DNA from: Prochlorococcus marinus str. MIT 9313
Lineage (GTDB): Bacteria; Cyanobacteriota; Cyanobacteriia; PCC-6307; Cyanobiaceae
Direction of reading: 5' to 3'
NCBI RefSeq assembly: GCF_000011485.1
Contig: NC_005071.1
Location: 2,235,347 to 2,299,346 of the forward strand
Length of the DNA stretch: 64,000 bases
Below, piece by piece: positions 61,723-64,000 of the stretch (the stretch's first letter is position 1; each line of letters opens with the position of its first letter). Below the pieces are notes generated by a model. The model was not told the DNA's origin. It searched no databases and was given only the letters and a program-made list of their open reading frames with translations. The translations under genes were made by a program, and so were the position numbers.

Positions 61723-62121
61723 TTAGTTGCTTGATTCGATAGCCACCTTGTTGGCATAGGTGGCTGCGTCCATCAGATCCTGCAATTGAGCTGGGTCCGC
61801 CGGGCGAACGACGAGCAACCACCCCTCACCATGAGGATCATTTTGAAGTTCATCCGGGCTGGAAAGCACCGACTCATTAATCCGCACCAGCTCACCGCTG
61901 ATCGGAGCATGCAAATCCTCGACAGCTTTCACCGACTCAACGGACCCGAAAGTGGTGCCCCGATTCAGCCGATCGCCCACCTCCGGCAAATCCACAAACA
62001 CAATGTCACCCAACTGATCAACAGCAAAGGCACTGATGCCTATCCGCACCAATTCACCATCCAAACTGGCGTATTCATGGGTATCGGCAAACCGAAAGTG
62101 GTCGGGGAATTGGAAAGCCAT
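61723..62121 (-). CDS. gcvH: Glycine cleavage system H protein
   Basis: The lipoyl carrier of the glycine cleavage system. From the ATG at 62119-62121 (MAFQFPDHFRFADTHEYA) it has 132 residues. The lipoylated Lys is in FGSVESVKAVEDLHAPISG. An in-frame GTG at 62145 would overlap the stop of the upstream PLP-enzyme gene by 4 bp and is an alternative start that would imply coupling. gcvP follows at once. Confidence 0.95.
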   Translation of the reverse strand: MAFQFPDHFRFADTHEYASLDGELVRIGISAFAVDQLGDIVFVDLPEVGDRLNRGTTFGSVESVKAVEDLHAPISGELVRINESVLSSPDELQNDPHGEGWLLVVRPADPAQLQDLMDAATYANKVAIESSN

Positions 62122-62141
62122 CGAGCCTGGCGAGGCAAAGC

Positions 62142-63443
62142 TCACCCAGTCTGGGGTACATCCAGCAAACCGGCGCGAACCAAAGCCACCAAAGCTCGGA
62201 TCAGTGCCAATTCCACATGAGTGCGATGGGTACCTCCCTGCACATAGAGGTTGTAAGGGGGGCGCAAGGGAGCATCTGCAGAAAACTCACTGGTGCTGCC
62301 GTCAATAAATGTTCCGCCCGCCATCACCAAATCGCTTGCATACCCAGGCATCGCTGCCGGCACAGGATCGAGATAGGCCCCAATAGGTGAACATGCCTGA
62401 AAGGCCCTGCAAACAACTTTCAAAACCTCAGGGTCTCCAAGCTGCACCGCCTGAATTAAATCGCTACGAAAGGCTCCCATCGAGGGCTTCACTGCAAAGC
62501 CCAAAGTGTCGAACACACCCGCGACCAAATCAGCTCCGATCAATGCCTCTGCCACCATTTGTGGAGCCAAGAACAGCCCCTGCAACACCAACCGATAAAG
62601 ATCAAAGCCAGTGCCCCCCTGACTACCAATTCCTGGAGCAGTGAGCCGACAGCAAGCCTGCTCGACCAAATCAGCCCGACCGGCGACATATCCACCAGTT
62701 GGAGCAATCGTGCCACCGAGATTTTTGATCAAAGAGCCCGCAATCAGATCAGCACCAACTGCTGGGGGCTCCAAATCCTCAACAAGCTCGCCATAGCAAT
62801 TGTCGACAAAACAGACACATCCAGGCTGAGAGTTATGGATGCGATGACACAAATCGCCAATGGCTTTGATCGAAAGAGATGACCGCGAGCTGTAGCCACA
62901 GCTGCGCTGTATCAACACCATCCTTGTTGGCACCTCCAAGGCGCGTTCCAAGGCTGAAACATCCACACATCCCTCGGCCGTGAGGGGCAGCTGGTCATAA
63001 GAGATCCCTAATTCGATTAAAGACCCCTGGCCGGATCCACGCAGACCAATCACTTCTTCAAGGGTGTCGTAAGGCTCTCCGGTCACTGACACGAGTCGGT
63101 CACCAGGCCGAAGAACGCCAAACAACGCAGTCGCAATTGCATGGGTACCACTCACAAACTGGAGTCGAACAGCTGCTTTCTCAGCACCAAGCACCCTTGC
63201 AAATACACGATCAACCACCTCCCGAGCCTGATCTCCATGGCCATAACCGGTGATGGAAGCAAAGTGTTGCGTGGCGACTCGTTCGCTGCTGAAAGCCTCC
63301 AACACCTTCGCAAGGCGAACCGCCACGGCAGCCGTCCGCTCGCATGCGATCCCCTCAAGGCGCTTAGAGACAAAACCGACGTGCCGCCTGGCCCACGCCT
63401 GCACCAGCAGTTCATCAAAGCCAGCTGCAGGGAATGTCTTCAA
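62142..63443 (-). CDS. PLP-dependent lyase of the methionine gamma-lyase/aluminium resistance family
   Basis: A 433-residue fold-type I PLP enzyme. SGTHAIATALFGVLRPGD and SVTGEPYDTLEEVIG form the cofactor pocket, FVDNCYGELVEDLEP carries the PLP-contacting Asp, and SLIKNLGGTIAPTGGYVAG the PLP Lys. This family is often annotated as methionine gamma-lyase-like or aluminium resistance protein; its reaction in cyanobacteria is unproven. It is the first gene of a row leading to gcvH and gcvP, whose GTG start may overlap its stop. Confidence 0.9.
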   Translation of the reverse strand: MKTFPAAGFDELLVQAWARRHVGFVSKRLEGIACERTAAVAVRLAKVLEAFSSERVATQHFASITGYGHGDQAREVVDRVFARVLGAEKAAVRLQFVSGTHAIATALFGVLRPGDRLVSVTGEPYDTLEEVIGLRGSGQGSLIELGISYDQLPLTAEGCVDVSALERALEVPTRMVLIQRSCGYSSRSSLSIKAIGDLCHRIHNSQPGCVCFVDNCYGELVEDLEPPAVGADLIAGSLIKNLGGTIAPTGGYVAGRADLVEQACCRLTAPGIGSQGGTGFDLYRLVLQGLFLAPQMVAEALIGADLVAGVFDTLGFAVKPSMGAFRSDLIQAVQLGDPEVLKVVCRAFQACSPIGAYLDPVPAAMPGYASDLVMAGGTFIDGSTSEFSADAPLRPPYNLYVQGGTHRTHVELALIRALVALVRAGLLDVPQTG

Positions 63444-63735
63444 AACAACCCGGGGTCAGAATCAATCATCCCCATGCTGAATCCTCGTTGAACGTCAAAC
63501 GAAATCGAAAGTGAAGATCAAGAGCACAACATTGCCAAAATCACAGTTCACCGAACCAAGTCAGCGCAAATCATTGGCAAAACTGCCATAGCTCAGCACG
63601 CATCAAGAAGATGCACAGCTGAGCTATGGCCCCTGGAAACGGTTCCATAGTTCCTTTAGATTTGAACATGTCTCGGCCCTTTCCGCTCCACTCGCCTTAC
63701 AAGCCAAGCGGCCGACCCATCCAAAGGAGTACCTC
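63444..63735. other. Divergent gap with a long hairpin
   Basis: About 290 bp between divergent genes, holding both promoters and the hairpin 63586-63629. No gene. Confidence 0.4.
63586..63629. repeat. Long perfect-stem inverted repeat
   Basis: Outer arms CCATAGCTCAGC (63586-63597) and GCTGAGCTATGG (63618-63629); inner arms GCATC (63600-63604) and GATGC (63610-63614) with an AAGAA loop. Together 17 bp of stem with small bulges. No T-tract follows on the plus strand. It could be a small RNA or a UTR structure. Confidence 0.6.
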
Positions 63736-64000
63736 TTGGTTTCCCCTCTTCCGGTCTCTTCAGCCACAAACCGTCAGCAACGTTTGTGGGCTGCTGTAAA
63801 GGCTCATCGTGAGCCACTACCAGCAAAACAACGTCGATTCAAATGGGGCACCACCAGTTTCATGCTGGCCATGCATGTAGCAGCAACCTTCGCACTGCTA
63901 CCACGCTTTTGGAGCTGGCAAGGGTTGGTCGCTTTTGCCGTTCTTTATTGGACCACGGTGCTCGGGGTGACCTTGGGATTACATCGACTGGTCGCTCATC
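63736..64000 (+). CDS. desC: Acyl-lipid/acyl-CoA delta-9 desaturase, partial
   Basis: An integral membrane desaturase cut by the window end; 88 residues are visible. The TTG at 63736-63738 follows AAAGGAG (63723-63729) at 6-bp spacing and gives MVSPLPVSSATNRQQRLW. Two early helices (FMLAMHVAATFALLP, GLVAFAVLYWTTVLGVTLGL) precede the first His box, LGLHRLVAH, which is characteristic. An ATG at 63668 is in another frame and stops early. Symbol by family resemblance. Confidence 0.82.
   Translation, partial: MVSPLPVSSATNRQQRLWAAVKAHREPLPAKQRRFKWGTTSFMLAMHVAATFALLPRFWSWQGLVAFAVLYWTTVLGVTLGLHRLVAH

Noticed and set aside
63600..63660. tRNA-like fold near the window end
   Set aside because: The stem is a single long hairpin; no T-loop, anticodon arm or acceptor pattern is present.

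Overview
The window looks like a low-light, large-genome Prochlorococcus of the MIT9313/MIT9303 type. It has moderate GC, typical marine cyanobacterial housekeeping genes (argJ, coaE, gatB, thiO, ndk, speA, alaS, gcvP/gcvH, a paired flv3-flv1, desC) and a family of prochlorosin (ProcA) lanthipeptide precursors. The core encoded at 681-932 is the published prochlorosin 2.8 core, so a strain identical or very close to MIT9313 is the best guess. This rests on recall and motifs, not on a search.

Region 1 (1-9890) is accessory DNA next to the 3' end of argJ. It holds ten minus-strand procA cassettes (one cut by the window edge) in two groups, 1-1675 and 7157-9599. Each has a near-identical Nif11-type leader ending in a Gly-Gly site, a hypervariable core, and in most cases a shared 5' element and a terminator. 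Between the groups lie a decayed secreted-protein fragment, a compact four-gene operon of cysteine-free double-glycine peptides (2458-3299), a tyrosine recombinase (3777-5210) and three hypothetical genes. A copy of the last 23 bp of argJ sits just upstream of the recombinase, with 11-bp-spaced repeats near both copies. This marks argJ as an integration site and suggests stacked islands. No lanthionine synthetase is in the window, so modification must act in trans.

Region 2 (9891-18021) has argJ and coaE diverging from overlapping start codons, a secreted acidic protein, a secreted HExxH metalloprotease, gatB and thiO.

Region 3 (18936-26065) is an NHLM-type peptide export operon: a protein with two cyclic-nucleotide-binding domains, an ABC protein whose N-terminal part appears split by a frame change, an HlyD-like adaptor, and a C39 peptidase-ABC transporter suited to cutting Gly-Gly leaders. 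It is a plausible exporter for the peptides of region 1.

Region 4 (26085-39757) is rich in cyclic-nucleotide signalling: two CHASE2-adenylate cyclases, each next to a FecR-domain protein (one fused to a predicted beta-barrel), a cyclic-nucleotide-gated MscS-type channel, a Crp-family regulator and another cNMP-binding protein. With the export-operon protein this makes six cNMP-binding domains in about 21 kb. ndk and speA are interspersed.

Region 5 (40110-64000) holds a frameshifted acid phosphatase, alaS, a SNF2 helicase with a SWIM partner and a MEKHLA protein, a TRAP transporter, an oxygen/peroxide-detoxification cluster (flv3, flv1, rubrerythrin, FMN reductase), two small proteins, gcvP/gcvH with a PLP lyase, and the start of a fatty acid desaturase gene.
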